This document shows, piece after piece, positions 1-10,430 of a DNA stretch of 64,000 nt. The notes under the pieces were generated by a model. It ran no database searches and was not told where the DNA came from. It saw nothing but the letters and a program-made list of their open reading frames with translations. The position numbers were made by a program, and so were the translations under genes. The first letter of the stretch is position 1. The number at the start of each line of letters is the position of its first letter. The DNA is from Pseudomonas alcaligenes (lineage in GTDB: Bacteria; Pseudomonadota; Gammaproteobacteria; Pseudomonadales; Pseudomonadaceae): assembly GCF_014490745.1 (NCBI RefSeq), contig NZ_LZEU01000001.1, positions 930,001 to 994,000 of the forward strand. Direction: 5' to 3'.

Positions 1-1
1 T

Positions 2-269
2 AAGCGCAGATGATCACGCGGTGGCCGACGCCGGCCTTGTGCGCGGCAGCGCCGTTGACCGAGATGATCTTCGAACCTTCCTCGCCGCGGATGGCGTAGG
101 TGGTGAAACGCTCGCCATTGTCCACGTTGTAGATCTGGATCTGCTCGTACTCGCGGATGCCGGACAGATCCAGCCACTCGCCGTCGATGGCGCAGGAGCC
201 TTCATAGTCGAGCACCGCATGGGTGACGATGGCGCGGTGCAGCTTGGCCTTGAGCATGATGGCGTGCAT
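2..269 (-). CDS. panD: aspartate 1-decarboxylase PanD (3' part cut by window edge)
   Basis: PanD makes beta-alanine from L-aspartate for pantothenate synthesis. The visible 89 residues carry the signature of this pyruvoyl enzyme: Lys9, the self-cleavage pair Gly24-Ser25 inside YEGSCAIDG, and Tyr58. The family is about 126 residues long, so roughly the last 37 lie outside the window. The start is the ATG at 269, which gives the canonical [11 protein letters not shown] beginning. It is last in the order pcnB-folK-panB-panC-panD, 76 bases after panC. Identification is secure; nothing can be said about the missing C-terminus. Confidence 0.95.
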   Translation of the reverse strand, partial: MHAIMLKAKLHRAIVTHAVLDYEGSCAIDGEWLDLSGIREYEQIQIYNVDNGERFTTYAIRGEEGSKIISVNGAAAHKAGVGHRVIICA

Positions 270-311
270 GACTACTTCCCTCTCGGAATACGGCGGCGGC
301 AGAGTTTGCCC

Positions 312-329
312 GAACCCCCGAGGGGGTTC
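312..329. other. perfect 18-base palindrome between panC and panD
   Basis: GAACCCCC and GGGGGTTC form an 8-base stem with a 2-base loop in the 76-base gap between panC and panD. No run of T follows on the minus strand, so it is not a convincing intrinsic terminator. It could be an mRNA processing or stability structure in the pan operon. Confidence 0.4.
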
Positions 330-345
330 AAGGGCGTGACGCGGG

Positions 346-1194
346 TCAGATTTCCAGCGCCAGGTTGTCGATCAGGCGGGTGCTGCCGAGGAAGGCGGCC
401 ACCAGGATCACCAACTGCCGGGTTTCGCCTGTGGCCGGGCGCAGGTCGTTGCTGTCGCGCACTTCCAGATAGTCCGGGCGCAGGCCGGCGGCTTCCAGGG
501 CGGCCTTGGCGGTGACGACCAGCTTGGCGAAGTCCTGCTCGCCGCCGCGGATCGCCTCGGCCAGCTGCTGCAGGGTGCGGTACAGCACCGGGGCAATGGC
601 GCGCTGCTCGGCGTTCAGGTAGCCGTTGCGCGAGGACAGCGCCAGGCCGTCTTCGGCGCGAACGGTCGGTTCGCCGATGATCTGCACCGGCATGTTGAGG
701 TCGCGCACCAGGGTGCGGATCACCGCCAGCTGCTGGAAGTCCTTCTCGCCGAATACGGCCAGATCCGGCTGCACCATGTTGAACAGCTTGGTCACCACGG
801 TGGCGACGCCGTCGAAGTGGCCGGGGCGGCTACCGCCGCACAGGCCTTCGGAGACGCCCTGGACGCTGACCAGGGTCTGCCCGGCCATGCCGTCGGGGTA
901 CATCTCTTCCACCTCGGGGGCGAACAGCAGCTGGCAGCCGGCGCTGACCAGCTTGTCCTGGTCGGCGGCGAGGGTGCGCGGGTAGCTGGCGAGGTCTTCC
1001 TTGGGGCCGAACTGCAGCGGGTTGACGAAGATGCTGGCGACCACGAAGTCGGCGCGCTGGCTGGCCTTTTCCACCAGGGCCATGTGGCCCTCGTGCAGGT
1101 TGCCCATGGTCGGCACGAAGCCGATGCGCTTGCCTTCGGCACGTGCGCGGGCCACGGCGGCGCGCAGCTCGCGCACGGTCTTGACGGTGTTCAT
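346..1194 (-). CDS. panC: pantothenate synthetase PanC
   Basis: Cytoplasmic ATP-dependent ligase joining pantoate and beta-alanine into pantothenate. The 282 residues match the family length. The HIGH-like nucleotide-binding motif appears as GNLHEGH near residue 31, and the KMSKS-like region as SSRN. The start is the ATG at 1194, giving [11 protein letters not shown]; the frame stays open further upstream, but that part overlaps panB. The ATG overlaps the panB stop in an ATGA arrangement, so the two are probably translationally coupled. Substrates come from its neighbours PanB (pantoate route) and PanD (beta-alanine). Confidence 0.97.
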   Translation of the reverse strand: MNTVKTVRELRAAVARARAEGKRIGFVPTMGNLHEGHMALVEKASQRADFVVASIFVNPLQFGPKEDLASYPRTLAADQDKLVSAGCQLLFAPEVEEMYPDGMAGQTLVSVQGVSEGLCGGSRPGHFDGVATVVTKLFNMVQPDLAVFGEKDFQQLAVIRTLVRDLNMPVQIIGEPTVRAEDGLALSSRNGYLNAEQRAIAPVLYRTLQQLAEAIRGGEQDFAKLVVTAKAALEAAGLRPDYLEVRDSNDLRPATGETRQLVILVAAFLGSTRLIDNLALEI

Positions 1195-1991
1195 GCGGAG
1201 AATCCGTGTTCTTCGGCAGGGAAGCTGACTGCTTTCACCGCCTGGACATAGGCGGCGAGGGCGGCCTGGATATTGGGCTGGCCTTCCATGAAGTTCTTCA
1301 CGAACTTCGGCGAGCGGCCGGTCAGGGACAGGCCGAGCATGTCGTGCAGTACCAGTACCTGGCCGTCGGTGGCCGGGCCGGCGCCAATACCGATGACCGG
1401 GATCTTCACCGACTGGCTGATTTCCGCAGCCAGTTCGCTGGGCACGCATTCGAGCAGGAGCATGGCGGCACCGGCCTGTTCCAGGGCTATGGCGTCGGCA
1501 CGCAGCTGGCGCGCAGCGGCGTCACCGCGGCCCTGCACCTTGTAACCACCGAAGACGTTGACCGCCTGCGGCGTCAGGCCCAGGTGGGCGCACACCGGCA
1601 CGCCGCGCTCGGCCAGCTGGCGAATCGGCTCGGCCAGCCAGGCGGCACCTTCCAGCTTGACCACATGGGCGCCGGCCTGCATCAGCGCAGCGGCGCTGGC
1701 GAAGGTCTGCTCCAGGGTGGCGTAGGCCATGAAAGGCAGGTCGCTGATCAGCAGCGCGCCCTGGTTGCCGCGTTTTACCGCGGCGGTGTGGTAGGCCATG
1801 TCGGCCAGGCTCACCGGCAGGGTGCTGTCGTGGCCTTGCAGAACCATGCCGAGGGAGTCGCCCACCAGCAGCACATCCACACCGGCCTGGCAGGCTGCCT
1901 GGGCGAAGGTGGCGTCGTAGGCGGTCAGCATGGCGATTTTCTCGCCTTTCTGCTTGAGCCCCAGCAGGGTGCTTATGGTTGTATCAGGCAT
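1191..1991 (-). CDS. panB: 3-methyl-2-oxobutanoate hydroxymethyltransferase PanB
   Basis: First committed step of pantothenate synthesis: transfers a hydroxymethyl group from methylene-tetrahydrofolate to ketoisovalerate. The 266-residue length is typical. The barrel signatures AYDATFAQ and LVGDSLGMV are near the N-terminus. An in-frame ATG lies upstream at 2024, but the one at 1991 has a good ribosome binding site (AGGAAG) and gives the usual MPDTTIST beginning. It overlaps panC by 4 bases and lies 131 bases after folK. The folate cofactor links it functionally to FolK. Confidence 0.96.
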   Translation of the reverse strand: MPDTTISTLLGLKQKGEKIAMLTAYDATFAQAACQAGVDVLLVGDSLGMVLQGHDSTLPVSLADMAYHTAAVKRGNQGALLISDLPFMAYATLEQTFASAAALMQAGAHVVKLEGAAWLAEPIRQLAERGVPVCAHLGLTPQAVNVFGGYKVQGRGDAAARQLRADAIALEQAGAAMLLLECVPSELAAEISQSVKIPVIGIGAGPATDGQVLVLHDMLGLSLTGRSPKFVKNFMEGQPNIQAALAAYVQAVKAVSFPAEEHGFSA

Positions 1992-2122
1992 GAAGTCTTC
2001 CTCATTTGCGCGCGGTGCTTGCACCGCCGCGGGGCAACGGGACGCCTATAGTCCCGATGGGGGTGCACGAAGTCAATCTTGGGTGTTACCGCTGTGTTAC
2101 GGCGTTACCTGCTGGCGCGGGC

Positions 2123-2608
2123 TCAGGCCGGCAGGCGTTCCAGGCCGCTGAACGGGCAGGCGGCGAGCAGCTCGGCCAGCCTGCGGCCATCCGGCAGCTG
2201 CAGGTCGGCGGCGAGCTCCGCCAGGGGATAGAGGACGAAGGCGCGGGCGTGCATATGGTAGTGCGGCACGGTCAGGCGTTCCTCGGCGAGCAGTCGCTCG
2301 CCGAACAGCAGGATGTCCAGGTCGAGGGTGCGCGGCCCCCAGCGTTCGGCCTTGCGCACGCGGCCCTGCTCCTGCTCGATGCGTTGCAGGGCGTCGAGCA
2401 GCTCGAGGGGCTGCAGGTTGGTGTCCAGGGCGGCCACGGCATTGACGTAGCGTGGCTGATCCGGCGGGCCCAGCGGGTCGCTGGCATAGAAAGACGAGGT
2501 GGCGACCAACTGGCTGGCGGGCAGCGCGGCCAGCGCGCTGAGTGCCGCCTGAAGCTGCTGGCGCGGCTCGGCCAGGTTACTGCCCAGGCCGATGTAGACC
2601 CGTTCCAT
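2123..2608 (-). CDS. folK: HPPK, folate biosynthesis pyrophosphokinase FolK
   Basis: Transfers pyrophosphate from ATP to 6-hydroxymethyl-7,8-dihydropterin. The 161 residues begin with MERVYIGLGSN, the family's conserved start. The metal-binding acidic motif is seen in TLDLDILLFG, about two thirds along. An upstream in-frame start at 2665 would add 19 residues overlapping pcnB and is not preferred. The ATG at 2608 lies next to the pcnB stop at 2610-2612, indicating coupled translation in the pcnB-folK-pan cluster. Confidence 0.96.
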   Translation of the reverse strand: MERVYIGLGSNLAEPRQQLQAALSALAALPASQLVATSSFYASDPLGPPDQPRYVNAVAALDTNLQPLELLDALQRIEQEQGRVRKAERWGPRTLDLDILLFGERLLAEERLTVPHYHMHARAFVLYPLAELAADLQLPDGRRLAELLAACPFSGLERLPA

Positions 2609-2609
2609 G

Positions 2610-4013
2610 CTATTCGCCAGCCGGTGCGCCGGTGCTCGGGCCGCGGCGACGGTTGCGCCCGCCACGACGGCGTTTGCGCGCCGCCGGGGCGTCTTCGTCG
2701 TCCGGGCGGCTGGCCAGGTCGCGGATCATGCTGCGCCGTTCGCTGTCACTGGCATCCTGGTAGTCGGTCCACCAGTCGCCCAGACCGCCGGTTTTCTCGC
2801 CGGCGTCTTCACGCAGCAGGAGGAAGTCGTAGCCGGCGCGGAAGCGCGGGTTTTCCAGCAGCAGGTCGGCGCGCTTGCCCTGGCGCCGCGGCAGGCGCTC
2901 CTGCATGTCCCAGATCTCGCGGATCGGGATGGTGAAACGCTTGGGCACGGCAATGCGCTTGCACTGTTCGACGATCAGATCGTGAGCGGCTTCCTGCATG
3001 GCTGGAATCGGCGGCATGCCGCGCTCCTGCAGCTGCGCGGCGCGGGCCGGCAGGGCTGGCCAGAGCAGGGCGGCGAAGAGGAAGGCGGGAGTCACCGGCT
3101 TGCCTAGGGCGATGCGCTCGTCGGTGTTGGCCAGGGCCTGGCGGATCAGCTTTTCGGTGTATTCCGGGTTGCGCTTGAGCGCCGCGGCGCTGGCCGGGAA
3201 CAGCGGGGCGAACAGGTCGTACTCGACCAGCAGCTCGAAGGTGCGCTCGGCGTAGCCGGCGAGGAACAGCTTGAGCACTTCGTCGAACAGGCGGGCCGAG
3301 GGGATGTCGCGCAGCATCGGCGCCAGGCGGCGGATCGGCGCAGCGCTGTGTTTCTCGATGTCGAAGTCGAGTTTGGCGGCGAAGCGTACGGCGCGCAGCA
3401 TGCGCACCGGGTCTTCGAGGTAGCGCTGTTCGGGGTCGCCGATCAGGCGGATCAGGCGATTGCGAATATCGTGCACGCCGTGGGCATAGTCGAGGATGCG
3501 CTCGCCGGTCACGTCGAAGTACAGGGCATTGATGGTGAAGTCACGGCGCTGGGCGTCGTCTTCCTGGTTGCCGTAGACGTTGTCACGCAGGATGCGCCCG
3601 CTCTCGTTGCGCGAGGACAGGTGGCTGTCTTCCTCGTCGTCGCCCTGCGGATGGTTACTGCGGAAGGTGGCCACTTCGATGATTTCGCGGCCGAAGTGCA
3701 CGTGCGCCAGCTTGAAGCGGCGGCCGATCACCCGGGCGTTGCGGAACTCGGCGCGCACCTGCTCCGGGGTGGCGCTGGTGGCCACGTCGAAGTCCTTGGG
3801 GTGGATGCCGAGCAGCATATCGCGCACACAGCCGCCCACCAGGTAGGCCTGATAGCCGGCATTCTGCAGGCGTTCAACCACGTTCACCGCGTTGCGGCTG
3901 AACTGCCCGCGCTGCAGCGAATGCTGGCGAGGGCCCAGCACTTCCGGGGAGCTGTGGCGATGGGCGTTGCGCTTCAGGGGAGAGCGAAAAGACTTGAACA
4001 GCTTCTTCAGCAT
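2610..4013 (-). CDS. pcnB: poly(A) polymerase I PcnB
   Basis: Adds 3' poly(A) tails that mark RNAs for decay. The class II nucleotidyltransferase signature LVGGCVRDMLLG is near residue 60, followed by the acidic catalytic region KDFDVATSA. The C-terminus is strongly basic (RKRRRGGRNRRRG), typical of PcnB rather than of CCA-adding enzymes. I chose the ATG at 4013 (MLKKLFKSF); a GTG at 4022 would add three residues, and neither has a clear Shine-Dalgarno sequence. The protein is 467 residues. It lies just downstream of crcZ, the usual Pseudomonas order, so read-through from crcZ may add to its transcription. Confidence 0.95.
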   Translation of the reverse strand: MLKKLFKSFRSPLKRNAHRHSSPEVLGPRQHSLQRGQFSRNAVNVVERLQNAGYQAYLVGGCVRDMLLGIHPKDFDVATSATPEQVRAEFRNARVIGRRFKLAHVHFGREIIEVATFRSNHPQGDDEEDSHLSSRNESGRILRDNVYGNQEDDAQRRDFTINALYFDVTGERILDYAHGVHDIRNRLIRLIGDPEQRYLEDPVRMLRAVRFAAKLDFDIEKHSAAPIRRLAPMLRDIPSARLFDEVLKLFLAGYAERTFELLVEYDLFAPLFPASAAALKRNPEYTEKLIRQALANTDERIALGKPVTPAFLFAALLWPALPARAAQLQERGMPPIPAMQEAAHDLIVEQCKRIAVPKRFTIPIREIWDMQERLPRRQGKRADLLLENPRFRAGYDFLLLREDAGEKTGGLGDWWTDYQDASDSERRSMIRDLASRPDDEDAPAARKRRRGGRNRRRGPSTGAPAGE

Positions 4014-4119
4014 GGGCGGCACTGTCTGGGGGAATAAGCGGCCGGAAAAGCGAGAGACCGCAGGATTGGCGCGGATTCTAGCATCGGGGAGGGGGATGGT
4101 GAATTAAAAGGCAGGCTGG

Positions 4120-4480
4120 GGAGAAAGCTACTGGGGGAGCCTAGGCTCCCCCCCAAGTAGGTGCGTGCTTTGTTTTTATTATTATTGCGGGCCTGTTGTT
4201 TTTGTTGTCGGGCCCGTTGGTGGTAGCCCAAATCGGGTACCAGGAGCAAACGGATTGCTTTGGATGCTGATGCTGCCATGATCATTCCGTGATCCAACCA
4301 GTTCAGGCTCTGCCTTGGGGCAGTTTTATTATTCTCGGCCTGGTTGTGGGGCGAACCCCAAAGGCAAATCCTCTCCAAAAGAATCAGTTAGCTGCGCCTC
4401 CGCCTTGTTGTTTTTGTTGTGCTGGAGTCGTTCTGTCTTATTTTTATTGTGGGGTTTCGAGCTTGTTATTGTTGTTGTGC
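4120..4480 (-). ncRNA. crcZ: CrcZ small RNA, Hfq/Crc-sequestering
   Basis: The 650-base gap between cbrB and pcnB holds no protein gene but reads on the minus strand as a CA-rich RNA starting GCACAACAACAATAACAAG, which I recognise as the 5' end of Pseudomonas CrcZ. Six A-rich CA blocks that could bind the Hfq/Crc complex are visible near 4461-4479, 4438-4450, 4403-4421, 4323-4336, 4190-4207 and 4166-4186. A sigma-54 promoter lies 11-26 bases upstream, and a strong hairpin at 4128-4160 marks the likely 3' end. CrcZ is known to be activated by CbrB and to relieve catabolite repression by titrating Hfq/Crc. The 3' end is uncertain by tens of bases; the P. aeruginosa RNA is about 407 nt. Confidence 0.92.
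4122..4160 (-). terminator. CrcZ 3' hairpin
   Basis: A perfect 20-base palindrome, GGGGGAGCC-TA-GGCTCCCCC at 4133-4152, is extended by CTACT/AGTAG on its flanks. On the minus strand it is followed only by a short pyrimidine stretch (CTTTCTCCCC), so termination may be incomplete and allow read-through into pcnB about 110 bases further on. Confidence 0.7.
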
Positions 4481-4489
4481 CAGAGATAA

Positions 4490-4507
4490 AGCAGAACCCG
4501 TGCCAGT
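4490..4507 (-). promoter_or_regulatory. sigma-54 promoter of crcZ
   Basis: On the minus strand CTGGCACG, four bases, then CTGCT matches the -24/-12 consensus TGGCACG-N4-TTGC with one change (C for T). The GC of the -12 element is 11-12 bases upstream of the inferred CrcZ 5' end at 4480. CbrB, encoded immediately upstream, is an NtrC-type activator of sigma-54 and the known activator of crcZ. Confidence 0.88.
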
Positions 4508-4562
4508 TTTTTCAAATCCTTTGAAATCAAGGCCTTGAGCGGATTGGGAAAAAGTTATGGGC

Positions 4563-4602
4563 ATAAAAAAGCCGGATTCTCGTTACCGATGAACCCGGCT
4601 TT
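4563..4602 (-). terminator. cbrB intrinsic terminator
   Basis: AAAGCCGG (4568-4575) pairs with CCGGCTTT (4595-4602), and on the minus strand the stem is followed by a run of six T. It lies 73 bases after the cbrB stop and about 55 bases before the crcZ promoter, insulating the RNA gene from cbrB transcription. Confidence 0.88.
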
Positions 4603-4674
4603 GTTACGCGATGTGAAGCGGGGGTAACAGGCTGCGGAACCTTTGCCCGCCTGCTCTGTCATGCGGGTAACGCC

Positions 4675-6093
<1,419 letters not shown>

Positions 6094-6124
6094 TGATACT
6101 CTCTCGACGATCTCAGGTCACTGC

Positions 6125-9079
6125 TCAGGTCGCTACGGACGTCGTTTCGACAAAGCGCGGCAGGGTAACGCGGAAACGGGTTCCGAGTTGGCGTTCGGGG
6201 TCGGCCGGGCTGTCGATGGTGATCTGCCCATAATGCTCTTCCACGATGGAATAGACCAGCGCGAGTCCCAGGCCGGTGCCCTTGCCCGGATCCTTGGTGG
6301 TGAAGAACGGCTCGAATAGGCGATCCATGATCGCCTGCGGAATGCCCGTGCCTTCGTCTTCCACCAGCAGGGTCACGCTCATTTCCGAAGCTTCGCTGGC
6401 CACCCGGATGGCGCCACCGGGGGGCGACGCATCGCGGGCGTTGGATAGCAGGTTGATCAGTACCTGGGCCAGACGCTGCGGGTCGCCCTTGGCCAGGTGA
6501 TCGGGGTCGCACAGGTTGTAGAACTGCACTTCGGTGCTGTTGCGATTGAGCGCCAGCAGACCGATGGCGTCCTGGGCCACCTCGGCCAGGCTCACCGGGT
6601 ATTCGGCGCGCTGCTGCTGGCCGGCGTGGGCGAAGTTCATCAACGACTGGACGATGCGCGAGATGCGCTTGGTCTGGTCGAGAATCTGTCCGCTCAGCTC
6701 GACCATTTCGTCGTCGTCTTCGCGCTCCTCGCGCAGGTTCTGCGCCAGGCAGGCAATGCCGGTGACCGGGTTGCCGATCTCGTGGGCCACCCCGGCGGCC
6801 AGGCGGCCGATGCTGGCCAGGCGTTCGGAGTGCACCAGCTGGTCTTCCAGAACTCGGGTCTCGGTGACGTCCTCGACCAGCAGCACCAGGCCGCTGTTGC
6901 CCGGTGCCAGCGGCTCGTCGATGGCCGCCTTGTGCAGGTTGAGCCAGCGCACTTCGCCATCCAGGGCCAGCGGCTGCTTGTGCAGGTGTTCGTCGAGCTG
7001 GCGGGTGAAGTCTTCCAGCAGGGATTTCCACGGCTGGTCGAGGGCGCCCAGGCGCGAGCCGACCACGCGCTGCGCGGAGATGCCGGTGAGCTCCTCCATG
7101 GCGCGGTTCCACATGAGAATTTCCTGATCCTTGGCCAGCGAGCAGACGCCCATCGGCAGCTCCTGCAGGGTCTGGCGGTGGAAGCGGCGCAGGGCGTCGA
7201 GTTCGGCGGCCAGGCCGGTGAGGCGCAGGTGGTAGTCCTCCAGGCGGCTCTCGATGAAGTGGATATCTTCGCTGACGTAGGTCTCGCTGCCGGATTTGTA
7301 GGGCAGGAAGGTCTCGACTATGTCCTGCGCCACGCTGGGGCCCATCAGCCCGGAGAGGTTGGCCTCGATGCGGTCGCGCAGGCGGCGCAGGGCATAGGGG
7401 CGACGCTCGTCGAACGGCAGGTGCAGGTCGTGCAGGGCCTGTTCCACTTCCTTCTGCGCGGTCTTGCCGCCCAGCGGCTTGGCCAACTGGGTGGCGAACT
7501 CCTGCGGCGAACCGGCCACCAGCTCGCGCCGTTGCGGACGGCGCACGTTGTCCACGGTGCAGGCCTCGGCGGCGCTCTTTTCTTCGTCGCTGGCCTCGGT
7601 GAACAGCGACACCAGGGTGAACACCAGCACGTTGGCCGCCAGCGAGCCGGTCGCCGCCAGGTGCCAGTTGTTCTGGTCGAGCACATAGATGATGTTGAAC
7701 AGCGGCAGGTGCACGCCCTGCAGGTTGCTCACCAGCGGCAGCAGCATGCTTACCGCCCACACGGCGATGCCGGTGAGCAGGCCAGCAATGAAGCCGCGGC
7801 GGTTGGCAGTGGGCCAGTACAGCACCGAGAGCACGCCGGGCAGGAACTGCAGGGTGGCGACGAAGGCGACGATGCCCAGGTTGGCCAGATCCTGCTCGGC
7901 GCCGAGCAGCAGATAGAAGCCGTAGCTGGCCATGATGATGGCGATGATCAGCGCGCGCCGCGTCCACTTCAGCCAGCGGTAGATGTTGCCCTGGGCCGGT
8001 GGCTGGTACAGCGGCAGTACCAGGTGGTTGAGCACCATGCCCGACAGCGCCAGGGTGGTGACGATGATCAGCCCGCTGGAGGCCGACAGGCCGCCGACAT
8101 AGGCAATCAGAGCGAGGGTCTTGTCGCCCACGGCGATGCCCAGGCCGAGGGTGAAGTATTCGGGGTTGGTGGTGGCGCCGAGCTTGAGGCCGGCCCACAG
8201 GATCAGCGGCACCGACAGGCTCATCAGCAGCAGGAACAGCGGCAGGCCCCAGCTGGCGCTGACGATGGCGCGCGGGTTGAAGTTCTCGGTGAAGGCCATG
8301 TGGTACATGTGCGGCATGACGATGGCCGAGGCGAAGAACACCAGCAGCAGGGTGCGCCACGGGCCTTCCTGCAGCGGGGTGTGCAGGGCGTTGAGTGCGG
8401 CCTGGTTCTGCAGCAGCCACAGCTCCAGTTCGCTGGGGCCGCCGAAGACCCCGTACAGCGCATACAGACCGATACCGCCGAGGGCCACCAGCTTGACCAC
8501 CGACTCGAAGGCGATGGCGAATACCAGGCCCTCGTGCTTCTCGCGGGTGGCGATATGGCGGGCGCCGAAGAGGATGGTGAACAGCGTGATCAGGGCGCAG
8601 AAGGCCAGGGCGAAACGGTTCTGCAGCGGCTCGCGGGTGAGGATGCCGATGGAGTCGGCGACCGCCTGGATCTGCAGGGCCAGCAGCGGCAGTACGCCAA
8701 TCAGCATGAACAGGGTGGTCAGTGCCCCGGCCCAGCTGCTGCGGAAGCGGAAGGCGAACAGGTCGGCCAGCGACGACAGCTGGTAGGTGCGGGTGATGCG
8801 CAGGATCGGGTAGAGCAGCACCGGCGCCAGCAGGAAGGCGCCGGTCACCCCCAGGTAGCTGGCGAGGAAGCCGAAGCCGTACTGGTAGGCCAGGCCCACC
8901 GTGCCGTAGAAGGCCCAGGCGCTGGCGAACACGCCCAGCGACAGGGTGTAGGTCAGCGGGTGGCGGATCACCCAGCGCGGGATCAGGCCGTGCTCGCTGA
9001 TCCAGGCCACGCCGAACAGCAGCAGCAGGTAGGCGGCGCTGATCAGGATCAGCTGGCTCAGGTCAAAGCTCGTCAGCAT
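6125..9079 (-). CDS. cbrA: CbrA, transporter-fused sensor histidine kinase
   Basis: Membrane sensor of the CbrAB system. The first ~490 residues form a multi-pass sodium/solute symporter (SLC5-like) domain; a linker and PAS-like region follow, then a histidine kinase whose H box reads HEIGNP with His766, an N box near residue 879 ([15 protein letters not shown]) and a GTGLGL ATP-lid glycine motif. At 984 residues it matches known CbrA proteins. In the family the transporter part can carry histidine, but how it signals is unsettled. The ATG at 9079 lacks a strong Shine-Dalgarno sequence; it follows cbrX and a possible mini-frame, which suggests coupled translation. Confidence 0.97.
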   Translation of the reverse strand: MLTSFDLSQLILISAAYLLLLFGVAWISEHGLIPRWVIRHPLTYTLSLGVFASAWAFYGTVGLAYQYGFGFLASYLGVTGAFLLAPVLLYPILRITRTYQLSSLADLFAFRFRSSWAGALTTLFMLIGVLPLLALQIQAVADSIGILTREPLQNRFALAFCALITLFTILFGARHIATREKHEGLVFAIAFESVVKLVALGGIGLYALYGVFGGPSELELWLLQNQAALNALHTPLQEGPWRTLLLVFFASAIVMPHMYHMAFTENFNPRAIVSASWGLPLFLLLMSLSVPLILWAGLKLGATTNPEYFTLGLGIAVGDKTLALIAYVGGLSASSGLIIVTTLALSGMVLNHLVLPLYQPPAQGNIYRWLKWTRRALIIAIIMASYGFYLLLGAEQDLANLGIVAFVATLQFLPGVLSVLYWPTANRRGFIAGLLTGIAVWAVSMLLPLVSNLQGVHLPLFNIIYVLDQNNWHLAATGSLAANVLVFTLVSLFTEASDEEKSAAEACTVDNVRRPQRRELVAGSPQEFATQLAKPLGGKTAQKEVEQALHDLHLPFDERRPYALRRLRDRIEANLSGLMGPSVAQDIVETFLPYKSGSETYVSEDIHFIESRLEDYHLRLTGLAAELDALRRFHRQTLQELPMGVCSLAKDQEILMWNRAMEELTGISAQRVVGSRLGALDQPWKSLLEDFTRQLDEHLHKQPLALDGEVRWLNLHKAAIDEPLAPGNSGLVLLVEDVTETRVLEDQLVHSERLASIGRLAAGVAHEIGNPVTGIACLAQNLREEREDDDEMVELSGQILDQTKRISRIVQSLMNFAHAGQQQRAEYPVSLAEVAQDAIGLLALNRNSTEVQFYNLCDPDHLAKGDPQRLAQVLINLLSNARDASPPGGAIRVASEASEMSVTLLVEDEGTGIPQAIMDRLFEPFFTTKDPGKGTGLGLALVYSIVEEHYGQITIDSPADPERQLGTRFRVTLPRFVETTSVAT

Positions 9080-9137
9080 CTACAGAGGCTCGGCGAATTG
9101 AAGATGAAGGATGGTCGCGGGGCTGGGCCGGTGCAGC

Positions 9138-9191
9138 TCAGAGTTCATCGGCATCGCACGGGCTCTGCGAGTGAATATAAGGGGCGGTCAC
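9138..9191 (-). CDS. possible 17-codon leader frame between cbrX and cbrA
   Basis: A GTG at 9191 is preceded by GAGGAG with five bases between, and opens a frame of 17 codons (MTAPYIHSQSPCDADEL) ending in TGA at 9138-9140. Its last residues DADEL repeat those of CbrX, because the DNA at 9138-9167 is a diverged copy of the cbrX 3' end. It ends 58 bases before the cbrA start. It may be a translated leader, a remnant of duplication, or untranslated. No function is known to me. Confidence 0.3.
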   Translation of the reverse strand: MTAPYIHSQSPCDADEL

Positions 9192-9210
9192 CGGGACTCC
9201 TCGATGCAGA

Positions 9211-9387
9211 TTAGAGTTCATCGGCATCGCGCTGACTCTGCAGGATAAAGGTCACGACTATAAGGATCAGCCACAGCAGGTACGGGCGGTACCAGGCGCC
9301 GTTGGGGTCGATCCACCAGTCCATGATGGCGGGGGAGAACAGGTAGATCCCCACTACCAGGATCAATACCAGCCGATAGATGTACAT
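9211..9387 (-). CDS. cbrX: CbrX, small membrane protein upstream of CbrA
   Basis: 58 residues starting MYIYRLVLILVVGIYLF with two hydrophobic segments (about residues 5-22 and 36-49) around a Trp-rich loop (MDWWIDPNGAWYRPY), so a small two-pass inner-membrane protein. It matches the small frame named CbrX upstream of cbrA in other pseudomonads, where it is co-transcribed with cbrA. No enzymatic motif is present. Here a gap of 131 bases separates it from cbrA, containing a second copy of its own 3' end. The identification rests on position and character recalled from the literature. Confidence 0.85.
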   Translation of the reverse strand: MYIYRLVLILVVGIYLFSPAIMDWWIDPNGAWYRPYLLWLILIVVTFILQSQRDADEL

Positions 9388-9478
9388 GCCGATTCTCGTG
9401 TCGGAGTTGCCGCGATGGTAACGGATTCGTTACCCCGGCGGCAGTTGTGCGCACAGCGGTGTGGCGGGGATGGGCGAC

Positions 9479-10366
9479 TCAGCGCAGTTGCGCTTCGGCC
9501 AGGGTGCGGCTGCGCGGAATGCGCCCGGCGTCCCAGTGGGCGATGCCCCAGGCCAGCAGCTCGCGGGCATCGGCGTCGGCCAGCTCGGCCGGCGGTTGCT
9601 GGCCGAGGGCGCGCAGGGCGCGCAACAGCAGGGGCGCGGCCTGGTCGGCGGGCAGCGGTGGCGAGCGGTAGCTCTTGCCCAGCTTGTGGCCGTCCGGCTG
9701 GATGATCAGCGGCACATGCAGATAGCGCGGCTGGCTGAACCCCAGCAGCTCCTGCAGGTACAGCTGGCGCGGGGTGGAGTCGAGCAGGTCGGCGCCGCGC
9801 ACCACATCGGTGATGCCTTGCCAGGCGTCGTCCAGCACCACCGCCAGTTGATAGGCATACAGGCCATCGCGGCGGCGGATGACGAAGTCACCGACCTCGC
9901 GGCCCAGGTGCTGGCGGAACTCGCCCTGCACGCGGTCGCTGAAGCGGTACTCCAGCTCCGGCACGCGCAGGCGGATGGCCGCGTCGTGCGGGTCGTGGCC
10001 GAGGTTGCGACAGGTGCCGGGGTAGATGCCGCCGAAGGCTTCCAGCTGCTTGCGCGAGCAGGTGCAGGCGTAGGCCAGGCCCTGGCCGAACAGGCGTTCG
10101 ATCAACGCGTCGTAGGCCGCGTGGCGGGTGCTCTGGCGTTCCAGCGCGCCATCCCACTCGAAGCCGTAGGCTTCCAGAGTCTGCAGGATCGCATCCTGGG
10201 CGCCGGCGACTTCGCGTGGCGGGTCGAGATCCTCCATGCGCAGCAGCCATTGCCCGCCGACGCTGCGGGCGTCCAGATAGGAGGCGAGGGCGGCCACCAG
10301 CGAGCCGAAGTGCAGGTAGCCGCTGGGCGTGGGGGCGAAGCGCCCGATGTAGGAAGCGTCAGTCAT
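9479..10366 (-). CDS. gluQ: glutamyl-Q tRNA(Asp) synthetase GluQ
   Basis: Paralogue of the glutamyl-tRNA synthetase catalytic core that attaches glutamate to the queuosine base of tRNA-Asp, a wobble-base modification. The 295 residues contain the HIGH-type motif in GYLHFGSLV near residue 18, zinc-binding cysteines (CTC near 98, then Tyr and GTC), and a KMSKS-type KLGKS. It lacks the C-terminal anticodon-binding half of true GluRS, as the family does. It follows dksA on the same strand, separated by a terminator, an arrangement known from enterobacteria. Confidence 0.95.
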   Translation of the reverse strand: MTDASYIGRFAPTPSGYLHFGSLVAALASYLDARSVGGQWLLRMEDLDPPREVAGAQDAILQTLEAYGFEWDGALERQSTRHAAYDALIERLFGQGLAYACTCSRKQLEAFGGIYPGTCRNLGHDPHDAAIRLRVPELEYRFSDRVQGEFRQHLGREVGDFVIRRRDGLYAYQLAVVLDDAWQGITDVVRGADLLDSTPRQLYLQELLGFSQPRYLHVPLIIQPDGHKLGKSYRSPPLPADQAAPLLLRALRALGQQPPAELADADARELLAWGIAHWDAGRIPRSRTLAEAQLR

Positions 10367-10430
10367 GGGCGGGAGGCTATCGGCTGGAGTCGCGTGACGC
10401 CAGTCCGCTTATCGGTGGCCAGAAATGAAA

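Noticed and set aside
6497..9214. Very long open frame (over 900 codons) antisense to cbrA, and similar ones antisense to cbrB, phuR and retS
   Set aside because: They are mirror frames of high-GC genes with strong codon bias. Their translations are low in complexity (many Ala, Gly, Gln, His), and they match no family; the minus-strand genes explain the DNA.
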